A DNA stretch of 63,695 nucleotides from a virus: positions 1 through 63,695 of the IMG/VR virus record IMGVR_UViG_3300017528_000179; one strand, given 5' to 3'. Shown one piece after another: positions 21,792-29,040 of this stretch; the stretch's first letter is position 1, and each line of letters opens with the position of its first letter. The position numbers were made by a program, and so were the translations under genes. The notes under the pieces were generated by a model. The model had not been told where the DNA came from, searched no databases, and worked only from the letters and a program-made list of their open reading frames with translations.

Positions 21792-21988
21792 TAGCGTACA
21801 ACCGTTACACGCGGGCCGATTAAACCAGTCTGCCCAATTTCAATGGGACGTTGCCCATCTACATAGATGAATTCGTCACCATCTGCATTACGCCAGATTG
21901 GGTAATGGCTCCGATGTCCAGAGTCTTTGAACTGCCCTCCGCCATTATTCACAATCAAATCTTGGTCTGTTACTGTGAGGTCGAGCAT
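21791..21988 (-). CDS. Small hypothetical protein (65 aa)
   Basis: A soluble beta-rich protein (WRNADGDEFIYVDGQRPIEIG). No family recognised. Start ATG 21988 follows AGGC. Confidence 0.6.
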   Translation of the reverse strand: MLDLTVTDQDLIVNNGGGQFKDSGHRSHYPIWRNADGDEFIYVDGQRPIEIGQTGLIGPRVTVVR

Positions 21989-21998
21989 TCGGCCTCCC

Positions 21999-22286
21999 TT
22001 ATTCGCCAGAGTCTGCCACTAAAACCGAGTCATCGTTAGGATTCTCGATGACGTTCCGACCTTTGGGCCAGGTTTTCTCATCCGAGGTATTTTGTTTGCG
22101 AGCGGCACGAACTGCCGCGCCCTTGTTAGCATCGCGGTCGATAGTCGTTACAGCAGATGACGCCGGGAGACCTCCCGTTCTAAGAGTTGCAGTTTCACCA
22201 TTCGACTTCGAACCATGGACACCTTCGGATTTCTCCGGAGCTGGGGCCTTACTACGATTCAACTCGCCATTATGTGTTTCATTCAT
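21999..22286 (-). CDS. Small polar hypothetical protein (95 aa)
   Basis: A Ser/Asn/Lys/Glu-rich, apparently disordered protein. Its ATG overlaps the stop of the 77-aa gene by 4 bases, so the two are translationally coupled. No function assigned. Confidence 0.6.
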   Translation of the reverse strand: MNETHNGELNRSKAPAPEKSEGVHGSKSNGETATLRTGGLPASSAVTTIDRDANKGAAVRAARKQNTSDEKTWPKGRNVIENPNDDSVLVADSGE

Positions 22287-22516
22287 TTAGACTGCCTCGC
22301 TGCTTCAAACTGTTTTTGACACTCAGGACAAATCTGAGCCACTATAACGCCGAGTGGCTTTGTTGGATGCTGAATGTTTTGCATCGGAACCAAATGGATT
22401 GGACACGTTCGGTTAAGCCCATTCTCTACTTTAATACCTACAGGAGCACCTGTAAACGTGTAAGAACCCATACCAAGTTGTCTATTAAACGCCTCGACTG
22501 TCATTGGCTCGTTCAT
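22283..22516 (-). CDS. Small zinc-binding-like protein (77 aa)
   Basis: The C-terminal half has TCPIHLVPM and ICPECQKQF, a C-x2-H/C-x2-C pattern suggestive of a metal site. Its start overlaps the stop of the 41-aa gene. Confidence 0.6.
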   Translation of the reverse strand: MNEPMTVEAFNRQLGMGSYTFTGAPVGIKVENGLNRTCPIHLVPMQNIQHPTKPLGVIVAQICPECQKQFEAARQSK

Positions 22517-22638
22517 TTAACTTTCTCCAGCTTTGTAATCGCTATCCCGAATCCCAAAATTCTAAACAATCGCCAGACTATCAATCTGAATGTCTGACCT
22601 CGAAGCTTGAACTGCAATGAATACTTCGGTAGGGCCAT
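22513..22638 (-). CDS. Small basic membrane-associated protein (41 aa)
   Basis: ATG 22638 has GAGAGG upstream, and the stop overlaps the next start (AAATGAACG). The chain is basic with a hydrophobic stretch (RLIVWRLFRILGFGIAI). Coupling on its downstream side supports it as a real gene. Confidence 0.55.
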   Translation of the reverse strand: MALPKYSLQFKLRGQTFRLIVWRLFRILGFGIAITKLEKVK

Positions 22639-22646
22639 AAGGCCTC

Positions 22647-22841
22647 TCAGGGATAAATCTTTTTATACAACCATCCAGCCATCGAGACGCCTAAACCGAC
22701 GAATGCAATATAGAATCCTACATTGTGCTTTAAGGCTGCGGTAATGGTTCCGCCAAACGCCAGCATGTATCCAACGAAAGTCAACCACGGACCTTCTTTG
22801 ATGTATTGGTCCAGATTATTAAAAATCGTCGAGAAGCTCAT
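22647..22841 (-). CDS. Two-helix membrane protein (64 aa)
   Basis: The start at ATG 22841 overlaps the stop of the 53-aa gene. Helices span about residues 20-38 (PWLTFVGYMLAFGGTITAA) and 42-58 (VGFYIAFVGLGVSMAGW), with a basic C terminus (YKKIYP). This resembles a small holin; no endolysin is linked. Confidence 0.6.
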   Translation of the reverse strand: MSFSTIFNNLDQYIKEGPWLTFVGYMLAFGGTITAALKHNVGFYIAFVGLGVSMAGWLYKKIYP

Positions 22842-22999
22842 ACAACACCGTCCTTGTGGGCGCGGAACATATCGCCAATAAAATGAACTGTGAACGCTGC
22901 TGCGAACAAACCTTGTGACCATCCGTGAAGAAACGGCAGGATGGCCAGCGCTGCGACGAATCCTGAAACTTGAAGAATCAAAATTGTTCTATCTGTCAT
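22838..22999 (-). CDS. Small membrane protein (53 aa)
   Basis: ATG 22999 to TGA 22838, overlapping genes on both sides by a few bases. Two hydrophobic segments (ILILQVSGFVAALAILPFL and GLFAAAFTVHFIGDMF) suggest a hairpin membrane protein. With its 64-aa neighbour it forms a coupled membrane pair. Confidence 0.6.
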   Translation of the reverse strand: MTDRTILILQVSGFVAALAILPFLHGWSQGLFAAAFTVHFIGDMFRAHKDGVV

Positions 23000-23181
23000 T
23001 CTGGGTTCTTCTTATGTTCGACAAGCTTACCACTTAGGCCTGAGGGCTCGGAACCTTTGAGAAATGCCCTTGCACTACTGTTAGAGTATTCGTAAGTTCG
23101 TAAACCATCAGCACATTCAAATGTGACACGAACTTTGTTCGGGCTAATCTTCTCGGTGGCTGTTATGTTCTTCTTGGACAT
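22996..23181 (-). CDS. Small soluble protein (61 aa)
   Basis: A beta-rich protein (KVRVTFECADGLRTYEYSNS) resembling the short KTSC-type proteins of phages in its pattern of strands and a Ser-Ala turn, but the match is loose. It overlaps genes at both ends. Confidence 0.55.
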   Translation of the reverse strand: MSKKNITATEKISPNKVRVTFECADGLRTYEYSNSSARAFLKGSEPSGLSGKLVEHKKNPE

Positions 23182-23521
23182 TTCTACCTACAATCACTCG
23201 GCTCGCTGCTTCGTTGGCTTTCTGTGCTTCCTCAATAAACTGCCACGCCTCTGCTGGCAGGGGCGGCATCGGAAGAATATGAAATTCTTTATCTACTTCT
23301 TCGTCGCTGATACTCTTACCCGCTTGCCATCCCAATTCTTTGGCACTCGCCTCAATTATGGGGTCGATGCATTTGTTGATTTCAACAGTACAGGCCGCGC
23401 CATAATCAGTAAACTTCTTTTCGAGACCTGGGTCGTTTAATTCCTGGTGAAGGTGATACTCACAAGGCCCGTCCCAAAAACTTCGAAGGGAACAATCGCA
23501 ATCTTGAAGAGTCACGCTCAT
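23144..23521 (-). CDS. Mosaic protein with capsid-like and portal-like segments (125 aa)
   Basis: Residues about 62-73 (ELGWQAGKSISD) match the capsid protein ELGYQAGQSISE at 9 of 12 positions. The following residues about 75-100 (VDKEFHILPMPPLPAEAWQF) match the portal VDKAFKFLQMPPVPGEAWQF at 15 of 20, and similarity continues a few residues on both sides. The N terminus holds four cysteines (CDCSLRSFWDGPC) and unrelated sequence. The codons differ widely from the portal gene, so this is not a recent copy. It overlaps the 61-aa gene by 38 bases and is coupled to the 101-aa gene. Confidence 0.65.
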   Translation of the reverse strand: MSVTLQDCDCSLRSFWDGPCEYHLHQELNDPGLEKKFTDYGAACTVEINKCIDPIIEASAKELGWQAGKSISDEEVDKEFHILPMPPLPAEAWQFIEEAQKANEAASRVIVGRNVQEEHNSHRED

Positions 23522-23823
23522 GCTATCACAGCCTGCTCGCCCATTACATAAGTTCGATAGCTGATGGTATGACCGTCTACTTTCTTATCGGGCGATAATC
23601 TCATTCTCAGCCTAGACTTAGGAGGAAGCGATACTGTGTATTTATATTTATAAGAAACCCAACCACCTACCAAATCACTTTGCTTCTCGGCAGGAATCGC
23701 GGCTCGCATGCGGCGATAGTAATCCGCGTCGGTCTCCGTCTTTAGTAGTGTACCAAGAAAGGACGCGTTGGTAGCTACAGCAGAAGCCATTCCGAGCATT
23801 GATAAGAATTTACGGCGATTCAT
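23518..23823 (-). CDS. Tat-like leader protein with shuffled capsid-like segments (101 aa)
   Basis: The first 24 residues, MNRRKFLSMLGMASAVATNA..., look like a twin-arginine signal (RRKFL then a hydrophobic stretch). Further on, VGGWVSYKYKY resembles the capsid C terminus IGGWASYRFH, and the last residues ISYRTYVMGEQAVIA resemble the capsid TAYRTYVFGNYAMIG. In the capsid these two segments occur in the opposite order. Start and stop overlap both neighbours by 4 bases. Function unknown. Confidence 0.6.
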   Translation of the reverse strand: MNRRKFLSMLGMASAVATNASFLGTLLKTETDADYYRRMRAAIPAEKQSDLVGGWVSYKYKYTVSLPPKSRLRMRLSPDKKVDGHTISYRTYVMGEQAVIA

Positions 23824-24170
23824 ATGCTGCCTTCGTACGCTAATTCTGAAAGCGTCTTGTAATTAAAGAACTGATAATTCTTTCCGGCCTTCACTGGAAG
23901 TTTTCCACTATCATGCTCTTCTAGAGCTTTAGCAATCTCAGGCGACGACTCGCTGTAGTAATTATTATACTCCGCGATGACTGCATACACAGGAACATCC
24001 CAAGTCGCGTATCTAAGTGTTGCGAGCGGTATGTTGACCCCGAGGATATTAACGTGTGTTGGCTTTTTCATTATGCCTTCTGCCATCTTTCTAAGCTGGG
24101 CCCGTTTTGTCGCCGCGATAGGACAACCTCGACAAATGGAATATTGACCACAACATCTTACGCGAGCCAT
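23820..24170 (-). CDS. Hypothetical protein with cysteine-rich N terminus (116 aa)
   Basis: Residues 6-16 (CCGQYSICRGC) could bind a metal or cluster. An internal ATG at 24071, after AGAAGG, would give a shorter protein without it. The segment NYQFFNYKT faintly recalls NRQFFQYNT of the capsid protein. It is coupled with the membrane gene upstream and the 101-aa gene downstream. Confidence 0.55.
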   Translation of the reverse strand: MARVRCCGQYSICRGCPIAATKRAQLRKMAEGIMKKPTHVNILGVNIPLATLRYATWDVPVYAVIAEYNNYYSESSPEIAKALEEHDSGKLPVKAGKNYQFFNYKTLSELAYEGSI

Positions 24171-24424
24171 AATCCTACAGCCGCTGCTACTCCAGCTACA
24201 TACATTGCAAAGTCTAACGGACTCGAACCACGGACCAATGGGTTCTCATGGTATTGGTCGTAAGCAAATTCTTTAACAGCAGCGAATGCTACCATACCAA
24301 GAGCACTCGCCAATAAACCTTTCCACCCGAGCCTTCCGAACTCAGTTACAATAAAAGCGGCTACACCGAAATGTGCAAATTGCGAACTTATCTCGTAATC
24401 AACTGGTGAGATGACGTCAGGCAT
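24158..24424 (-). CDS. Membrane protein (88 aa)
   Basis: Two or three hydrophobic segments (FGVAAFIVTEFG, WKGLLASALGMVAFAAV, FAMYVAGVAAAVGLWL) indicate a small polytopic membrane protein. The ends overlap neighbours. No family recognised. Confidence 0.6.
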   Translation of the reverse strand: MPDVISPVDYEISSQFAHFGVAAFIVTEFGRLGWKGLLASALGMVAFAAVKEFAYDQYHENPLVRGSSPLDFAMYVAGVAAAVGLWLA

Positions 24425-24698
24425 TTTGTTCCTTCAATCTTGTTAATACTTCTAAATTCTGTATGCCTTCGTCGACTAACCGTAGTCGGTGACGGACCAA
24501 ACGCGGATGAACCAAACAATCTTGGTCTTTGGTAGTAGTCCAAATCTTCATAACATGGTCAGCCTGCGTTCGGACATTCTCATCGGGTGCCGATTGGAGG
24601 AGAGCCATGGTCTCCTCAAATTCAATTTCATTAATATCCCGATAAGCGCGTATGATGGCGAGGACGATGCCTCGGACTGTTTTATTATCTAGCGGCAT
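24417..24698 (-). CDS. Hypothetical helical protein (93 aa)
   Basis: An acidic, all-helical soluble protein. ATG 24698 (MPLDNKTVRG) is chosen because it lies clear of the endonuclease domain upstream; a longer reading is possible. Four-base overlap with the membrane gene supports coupling. Confidence 0.55.
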   Translation of the reverse strand: MPLDNKTVRGIVLAIIRAYRDINEIEFEETMALLQSAPDENVRTQADHVMKIWTTTKDQDCLVHPRLVRHRLRLVDEGIQNLEVLTRLKEQNA

Positions 24699-25083
24699 CT
24701 TGCGAGAACCTTTGCCACATCTCAAAAGAACGAAGGCTTTGATTCAAGCAAAGAACTTGCTCAGTTTTCTTTAAATACGATAGCCAATCGTTTCGATTCA
24801 TTCCCACGCCGTACCGCTTCTTGCTTTCTTCAACCATGGCGTCTATAAGAACGAAAAGTTTTGAATGTACCTGAAATTGCTCATTTCTAGTTTTTAAATT
24901 CTTTAGCTTGCCATGAAGCTGCATCTCTGCTGAACGCGTTCCTGGGATAAGACCAATAACTTCTGGGGTCTGCCCCATCCAAGTACCAGCCTCTTTCAGA
25001 CGGTCTTGAAAGTTTGTAGCATACCCTATCTTAACTGCGTTGCCAGATTGAATAAAATAAATTACACCTATTGGTGATTTCAT
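24685..25083 (-). CDS. GIY-YIG-like (T5orf172-type) protein (132 aa)
   Basis: IGVIYFIQSG, then AVKIGYATNFQDRLKEAG, gives the Y-I/V-x10-K-I-G-x6-R pattern of the T5orf172/MUG113 branch of GIY-YIG nucleases, with a later Glu in SAEMQLHGKLK. ATG 25083 follows a strong GGAGGAAGT. The gene has its own consensus promoter and a leader that can hide the ribosome-binding site. A second member is encoded at 25822-26256. Confidence 0.8.
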   Translation of the reverse strand: MKSPIGVIYFIQSGNAVKIGYATNFQDRLKEAGTWMGQTPEVIGLIPGTRSAEMQLHGKLKNLKTRNEQFQVHSKLFVLIDAMVEESKKRYGVGMNRNDWLSYLKKTEQVLCLNQSLRSFEMWQRFSQDAAR

Positions 25084-25128
25084 ACTTCCTCCATGAAAGG
25101 AGTCGGGGGCGTTCATGGCACCCCCGAC
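25084..25128 (-). promoter_or_regulatory. 5' leader with Shine-Dalgarno-sequestering hairpin (T5orf172-type gene)
   Basis: The transcript would form GTCGGGGG with CCCCCGAC, then CTCC-TTTCAT-GGAG, which covers the GGAGG site. It is the third occurrence of this layout upstream of a nuclease gene in the window. Confidence 0.6.
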
Positions 25129-25166
25129 GCGAGACGGTAATGAGCCGTCACGTTCCTAGACTTAAA

Positions 25167-25195
25167 ACTATACTACAAACCACGCTGCCTGTCAA
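25167..25195 (-). promoter_or_regulatory. Strong sigma70-like promoter, leftward
   Basis: TTGACA (25195-25190), 17 bp, TATAGT (25172-25167) on the minus strand; close to consensus. It would drive the 21.4-25.1 kb operon with a leader of about 77 nt. Confidence 0.8.
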
Positions 25196-25245
25196 GCATT
25201 AAAATGAGCCCATGGGGCTTCTGCGCCCCCGACGTCTCACCGGCT

Positions 25246-25260
25246 ATCTCAATGTGAGAT
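25246..25260. promoter_or_regulatory. Operator-like palindrome copy 1
   Basis: ATCTCAATGTGAGAT is an almost perfect dyad. A second copy with one base difference lies at 25661-25674. It lies about 50 bp upstream of the leftward promoter. Confidence 0.45.
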
Positions 25261-25660
25261 AATTTGTGTCACGTCACAATACCATAATACTTTCTTGTGA
25301 ACCACGACATCGACGGCCCCTCGGCCACCAGGGCGGGGGTGCCTACGCGCGGCGGAGTACCCCGGGTCGAAAGGAGTCTCTTTGGCTTTTGGCTTGAAAG
25401 CAATTTGTAAATCGTTGATTCAAAAAGCTTTATTTGCTTTTCGGCGAGCTTCTCGGGCTCGTTGCCAATTTCCTTGCGAATCTCAGGTCTCGACGGATTG
25501 CAAATCGTTGCATCATAAGTTCTTTGCAATCAATAGCTTACAAACCGCCAATTAATAAGCAGTTAAATGGCGTATAAAATTTACACGATTGTTTCTGTTT
25601 TGACAGAAATATCTGAAACAACAGTTCATTTGGAATCGCCTGACAATCAAGTTCATCTAG

Positions 25661-25674
25661 TCTCAATATGAGAT
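25661..25674. promoter_or_regulatory. Operator-like palindrome copy 2
   Basis: TCTCAATATGAGAT, the partner of the copy at 25246-25260. A pair of matching dyads 400 bp apart is typical of repressor or initiator sites. Confidence 0.45.
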
Positions 25675-25821
25675 TACTTACAACTTGTTTGTTTACTATA
25701 ATTTAGAGGGATATTTCTCATCGCTACGCTCGAATTGAGTCACGCTAGCCGATGGACGGAACTGTCACCAATGCCTACCCTAGGGACTGTGATGTTGATA
25801 CACCAATTTGATATTTTGTAG

Positions 25822-26256
25822 CTATCTCCCGTATAAACAGTAGTTTATAAAACAGCTTTCTTCTACGCCAGGTTCCCGATAAGCTGGACCCGTGCCTCCC
25901 TCTGCAAAGCGTCTCAAGTGCTCGGCTGTGACATCATTGAATATGAACCATTCTCCATGCGTTCGCCACTCACCTAACTCTTTGTGCAGTCTTTTTTCTG
26001 TGGCTAATGCTTCTTTGTGCGAGCGTATCTTAACGAACGCATGCAAATACAAATCTACAGGACCATGACCTCTCAAGGACCTAAGTCTTTTTGCGATGCT
26101 CTCTGTCACGCCTATTTTTACTCGACCAACATCCGACGCGACAATGGCATACACAAACATAGAGCTTCTTCTTGGTCCAGGTCTCCTGAATGGTGCAGCC
26201 ATGGTTTGGAGCTTAAATCTTACATCTATTGGTAGTATATTCTGATATTCTCGCAT
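25822..26256 (-). CDS. GIY-YIG-like (T5orf172-type) protein (144 aa)
   Basis: MFVYAIVASDVGRVKIGVTESIAKRLRSL carries the family pattern, followed by HKEALATEKRLHKEL and an invariant-type GEWF (HGEWFIFN). This is a complete T5orf172-type nuclease domain with about 30 extra N-terminal residues. ATG 26256 follows GGGAG. It lies alone between the leftward operon and the candidate origin, like a free-standing homing gene. Confidence 0.8.
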   Translation of the reverse strand: MREYQNILPIDVRFKLQTMAAPFRRPGPRRSSMFVYAIVASDVGRVKIGVTESIAKRLRSLRGHGPVDLYLHAFVKIRSHKEALATEKRLHKELGEWRTHGEWFIFNDVTAEHLRRFAEGGTGPAYREPGVEESCFINYCLYGR

Positions 26257-26924
26257 TGTTTTGTCTCCCTTTGACTACAATCTTTAGGCACTAATTATTA
26301 CTTACTCACAACACTAGCTTTGCGACCAGGTCGGCGTCACGCGTTGATTGTGCGGCGAATAGCGCGTCTAATCTCCGCATGATTGATAGGTCGACCGTCT
26401 ATCGCTCGGACTCGCGAAGGCATTGGTGTCAACCGATGACAGAACGACGTTGACATCATTTTGGGCGTTTGCCCTTTCTAATCTATTGATAATAAACGTT
26501 CGACACTGATTGTGTCATCACTTTTGGCAGATGAGAGAGGGGGAAGACCTATTTTCCTATCAAAGAGAACGTCATAGCGAAAGAAATACGAAAAAGAAAT
26601 AATAGTATATATAAATATAATAGAATCAATATGATACAATAAGTCATTTATTATCAATGGCGCTAAGTTAATTAGGCAAAGATAAGGCGAATTAAATTGT
26701 ATTTCCCTCTCCCTCTCTCATCCTGGCAATTACGTTGACACAATGTATTAAGTTCTTTGTTCTCAATACCATTTATTAAAATTGGTGTCTTCACTGGAGT
26801 GTCATCAGTTGACAGCATCCGCCGATTCGAGCCCAATTTGAATTCAATTCGACCAATTCACAATTCAATTTGAATTCAATTCTCAATTGCAATTCTAATT
26901 CCAAAGAATTGTCTAGTCGTACTA
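26257..26924. other. Candidate replication origin and control region
   Basis: A 670-bp gene-free, AT-rich segment at the switch of transcription direction. It holds two interleaved 12-bp inverted repeats (ATTGATAATAAA at 26485 with its complement at 26647; GATGAGAGAGGG at 26530 with its complement at 26711), a very AT-rich tract (about 26585-26680), TGTCA-N5-TGACA dyads at 26427 and 26800, GACAC-N5-GTGTC at 26502, and two copies of a 17-bp AATTC-rich repeat at 26834 and 26866. These are typical origin parts; replication itself is inferred. Confidence 0.5.
26834..26882. repeat. Tandem 17-bp AATTC-rich repeat
   Basis: CAATTTGAATTCAATTC occurs at 26834-26850 and 26866-26882, with a partial third copy overlapping the promoter at 26934. 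The unit is itself palindromic around GAATTC. Confidence 0.7.
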
Positions 26925-26952
26925 TTGCAGCCACAATTCAATTTGATATCCT
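26925..26952 (+). promoter_or_regulatory. Early rightward promoter, leaderless type
   Basis: TTGCAG, 16 bp, TATCCT, then TAGACC and ATG. The start codon falls at predicted +1. The stretch CTTAGACCATG is identical at the promoters ending at 28588 and 31791. A half operator (GTACTA) precedes the -35. Confidence 0.65.
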
Positions 26953-26958
26953 TAGACC

Positions 26959-28362
26959 ATGCAAGCCACCTACCGAGTACCTGAAGCCAATCTTGAGATA
27001 CTCAAGCAGCGCTTGGCGAAGATTGCCCGTCGCTGCAACCGCATTAAGGTCGCGCCACCTGTCCTGACCGTCGGCCAGCCCGAGGACGTCGAATACACCC
27101 ATCACGATGAAATCCTAGGCGACTCCAAGCGCGTTCGCCGCTACTTCCCCGTAACACTCGACTCCACAGAACGCCCAAAGATTGACGGGTTTGAATTCGC
27201 CGCTGTCATATCGCCTGTCACAGATGAAGACGGTAAACTGCTTGGCAATATCCTCCGCATGGTCCCAGGATTCGAAGGCCAGCTGCCCGAGCGCTTCCGG
27301 CAGGCAACCAATCATTGTGACCACTGCAATACCCTGCGCATGCGGTTAGAGACCTTCGTAATCGCCAATGCAGACGGTTTCAAGCAGGTTGGCCGCAACT
27401 GCCTTGCGAACTACCTCGGGCTCACCAATCCTCACATGCTAGCCGAACTGGCACAGATATTGATTGATGCTGATGACTTGATGGGCATGAGTGAGAATGA
27501 AGGCGGGTTCGGCGCATATGTTCCCGAGCGCTTCCCAGTCGATGAGATTCTCCAACTAGCTGCCTCTGCCACCCGTCAATATGGTTGGCTCTCGAATAAG
27601 TCAGCACGCGAATTCGAGAAGACGTCGACCAGTCAATTGGTTCGTGAGTGGGCATTAGGCTCGAAGAAAACACGCGAAGCATTCGAGCATGCATTGAGCC
27701 CAGTCTCCGATGAGGACAAGGCGCTGGCATTGGAAACTGAATCGTGGCTCGAAGGCCTTTCAATTCACACTGACAATGATTACCTCTACAACCTGGCTTT
27801 GCTGTCTCAGTCGACATCAGTGACCACAAAGAATTTTGGCATCTTGGTCTCAGCTATCAACGCATATAGCAAAGAGAAGGAACGCACTATCCGCCGCAAC
27901 GCTCGAATCGAGGCAGACACGAAGTCTGAATTCATTGGCACGGTCGGTGAGCGCATTGTAATCGAGAATGCCACTGTCGTGTATACTACAACGTTTGAAT
28001 CACAATATGGCGTGACCCACTTCTATAAGATGAAGGCAGGCGATAACCTAATCGTGTACTTCGCATCTAATCAGATGTTTGAGCAAGGTCAGGTCATCCC
28101 CAGCCTGACAGCACGCGTCAAGGCACACGAGAATAGGGAAGACAAATATAATCCTGGAGTCATGGTTAAGCAGACCGTGATTACACGCGCTAAGCTGACT
28201 CCTAGGACCTTCACCAAAGAAGATAAGAAGGCCATAGCGAAGCTAAAGCGCATCCTCAAGGCTATACCGTACAGCATGACTGAAGACGGTGGCACCGAGA
28301 ACTATGAAGCACACAAGACTCTCGACGACCTAATCGTTAAAATTCAACGAGGTGAAATATGA
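26959..28362 (+). CDS. Zinc-binding phage protein of unknown role (467 aa)
   Basis: This is the first rightward gene and a likely early product. A CDHCNTLR...QVGRNCLANYLG segment near residues 118-152 is a recurrent zinc-knuckle signature of large uncharacterised phage and mobile-element proteins. The C-terminal 170 residues look beta-rich, with a nucleic-acid-binding-like fold. No catalytic motif is apparent. ATG 26959 is at the predicted transcription start, so the mRNA would be leaderless. Confidence 0.75.
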   Translation: MQATYRVPEANLEILKQRLAKIARRCNRIKVAPPVLTVGQPEDVEYTHHDEILGDSKRVRRYFPVTLDSTERPKIDGFEFAAVISPVTDEDGKLLGNILRMVPGFEGQLPERFRQATNHCDHCNTLRMRLETFVIANADGFKQVGRNCLANYLGLTNPHMLAELAQILIDADDLMGMSENEGGFGAYVPERFPVDEILQLAASATRQYGWLSNKSAREFEKTSTSQLVREWALGSKKTREAFEHALSPVSDEDKALALETESWLEGLSIHTDNDYLYNLALLSQSTSVTTKNFGILVSAINAYSKEKERTIRRNARIEADTKSEFIGTVGERIVIENATVVYTTTFESQYGVTHFYKMKAGDNLIVYFASNQMFEQGQVIPSLTARVKAHENREDKYNPGVMVKQTVITRAKLTPRTFTKEDKKAIAKLKRILKAIPYSMTEDGGTENYEAHKTLDDLIVKIQRGEI

Positions 28363-28574
28363 TACGAGACCGGAGACGCATTGCAAATAAGCTGATGCGT
28401 ATTCAAGAATTTCTCAAGAATCAAAGTCCAATTAATTGGGAAGCGGTCTATGATGTAGACCGTTTGCGCCGGTCGGCGTCTTATGACGCTGATTGGAAGT
28501 GGGAAGGATACGCTAGTGAGCTAGAATGGGCTCGTGCTCAGTCTAGTACTAAAGTACCATTGACTCAAAACTAG
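28359..28574 (+). CDS. Small basic helical protein (71 aa)
   Basis: ATG 28359 overlaps the preceding stop (ATGA). The protein is Arg/Trp-rich and helical. No family recognised. Its last codons carry the operator of the next promoter. Confidence 0.6.
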   Translation: MIRDRRRIANKLMRIQEFLKNQSPINWEAVYDVDRLRRSASYDADWKWEGYASELEWARAQSSTKVPLTQN

Positions 28575-28588
28575 CTCGGGAGCATACT
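28545..28588 (+). promoter_or_regulatory. Operator plus leaderless-type promoter
   Basis: AGTACTAAAGTACC (28545-28558), then TTGACT, 17 bp, CATACT (28583-28588), TAGACC and ATG at 28595. The palindrome lies directly upstream of the -35. Confidence 0.75.
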
Positions 28589-28594
28589 TAGACC

Positions 28595-28672
28595 ATGAAG
28601 ACCTACTTACTCGCCGCCTTCCTCAAGCTTTTGTGGATGGCAGCTATCTTGCACCAACGGAGGATACTGTGA
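28595..28672 (+). CDS. Leader peptide / small hydrophobic protein (25 aa)
   Basis: A 25-codon frame starting at the predicted +1. It encodes MKTYLLAAFLKLLWMAAIL then HQRRIL, a single hydrophobic helix. Its TGA overlaps the GTG start of the next gene (GTGA), so it may serve to bring ribosomes to the 123-aa gene whose own GGAGG lies within it. Confidence 0.5.
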   Translation: MKTYLLAAFLKLLWMAAILHQRRIL

Positions 28673-29040
28673 CAACGAACATTTGGAGAATCAACTGGCG
28701 CGATTCTAAAACCGGCGCTGTAATCGAAACGGCAGGCGTGGATTATCCTTCCTGGGACCACGCTGATGCTGCGCTGTCGACTCTCCTAGGCTTTCGTCGC
28801 CATCTCACTGCGACCGTCGACCGCGTAGTTGTGGATGTTCCTGTTCCTCGTGAGATTTTAATTCGTCAATGGTTCCACGCCGCACTAACAGAAAAAGACG
28901 CGCAGGCTCTTGTGGGACATATCGAAGGCACGAAGCGTTATAATCTGCTCGTGCCTTACAATGACCTGCCAGAGAACGCGAAGGGCATTGTTCGTGCAGA
29001 GTATGATAAGATTATGAAAGAAGGGACCGGCCTACAATGA
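28669..29040 (+). CDS. Hypothetical early protein (123 aa)
   Basis: The start GTG 28669 is chosen because of CGGAGG at 28656-28661 and the overlap with the leader peptide; an upstream ATG in frame would lie inside that peptide. The protein begins TTNIWRINWRDSKTGAVIET, a beta-hairpin-like pattern. No family recognised. Four-base overlap with the SprT-like gene. Confidence 0.6.
   Translation: MTTNIWRINWRDSKTGAVIETAGVDYPSWDHADAALSTLLGFRRHLTATVDRVVVDVPVPREILIRQWFHAALTEKDAQALVGHIEGTKRYNLLVPYNDLPENAKGIVRAEYDKIMKEGTGLQ

Larger units (their letters stand above)
25196..25821. other. Divergent-region segment without a confident gene
   Basis: It contains a GC-rich island (about 25310-25375), an AT-rich stretch, a TTTCTG/CAGAAA hairpin at 25592-25609 and two copies of TCTCAATRTGAGAT. 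An 86-codon minus-strand frame across the GC island (25269-25529) uses TTG, lacks a ribosome-binding site and is not called. Confidence 0.5.

Noticed and set aside
25269-25529. 86-codon minus-strand frame in the divergent region
   Set aside because: It starts with TTG, has no ribosome-binding site and crosses a GC-rich island. Nothing in its sequence looks like a protein family.
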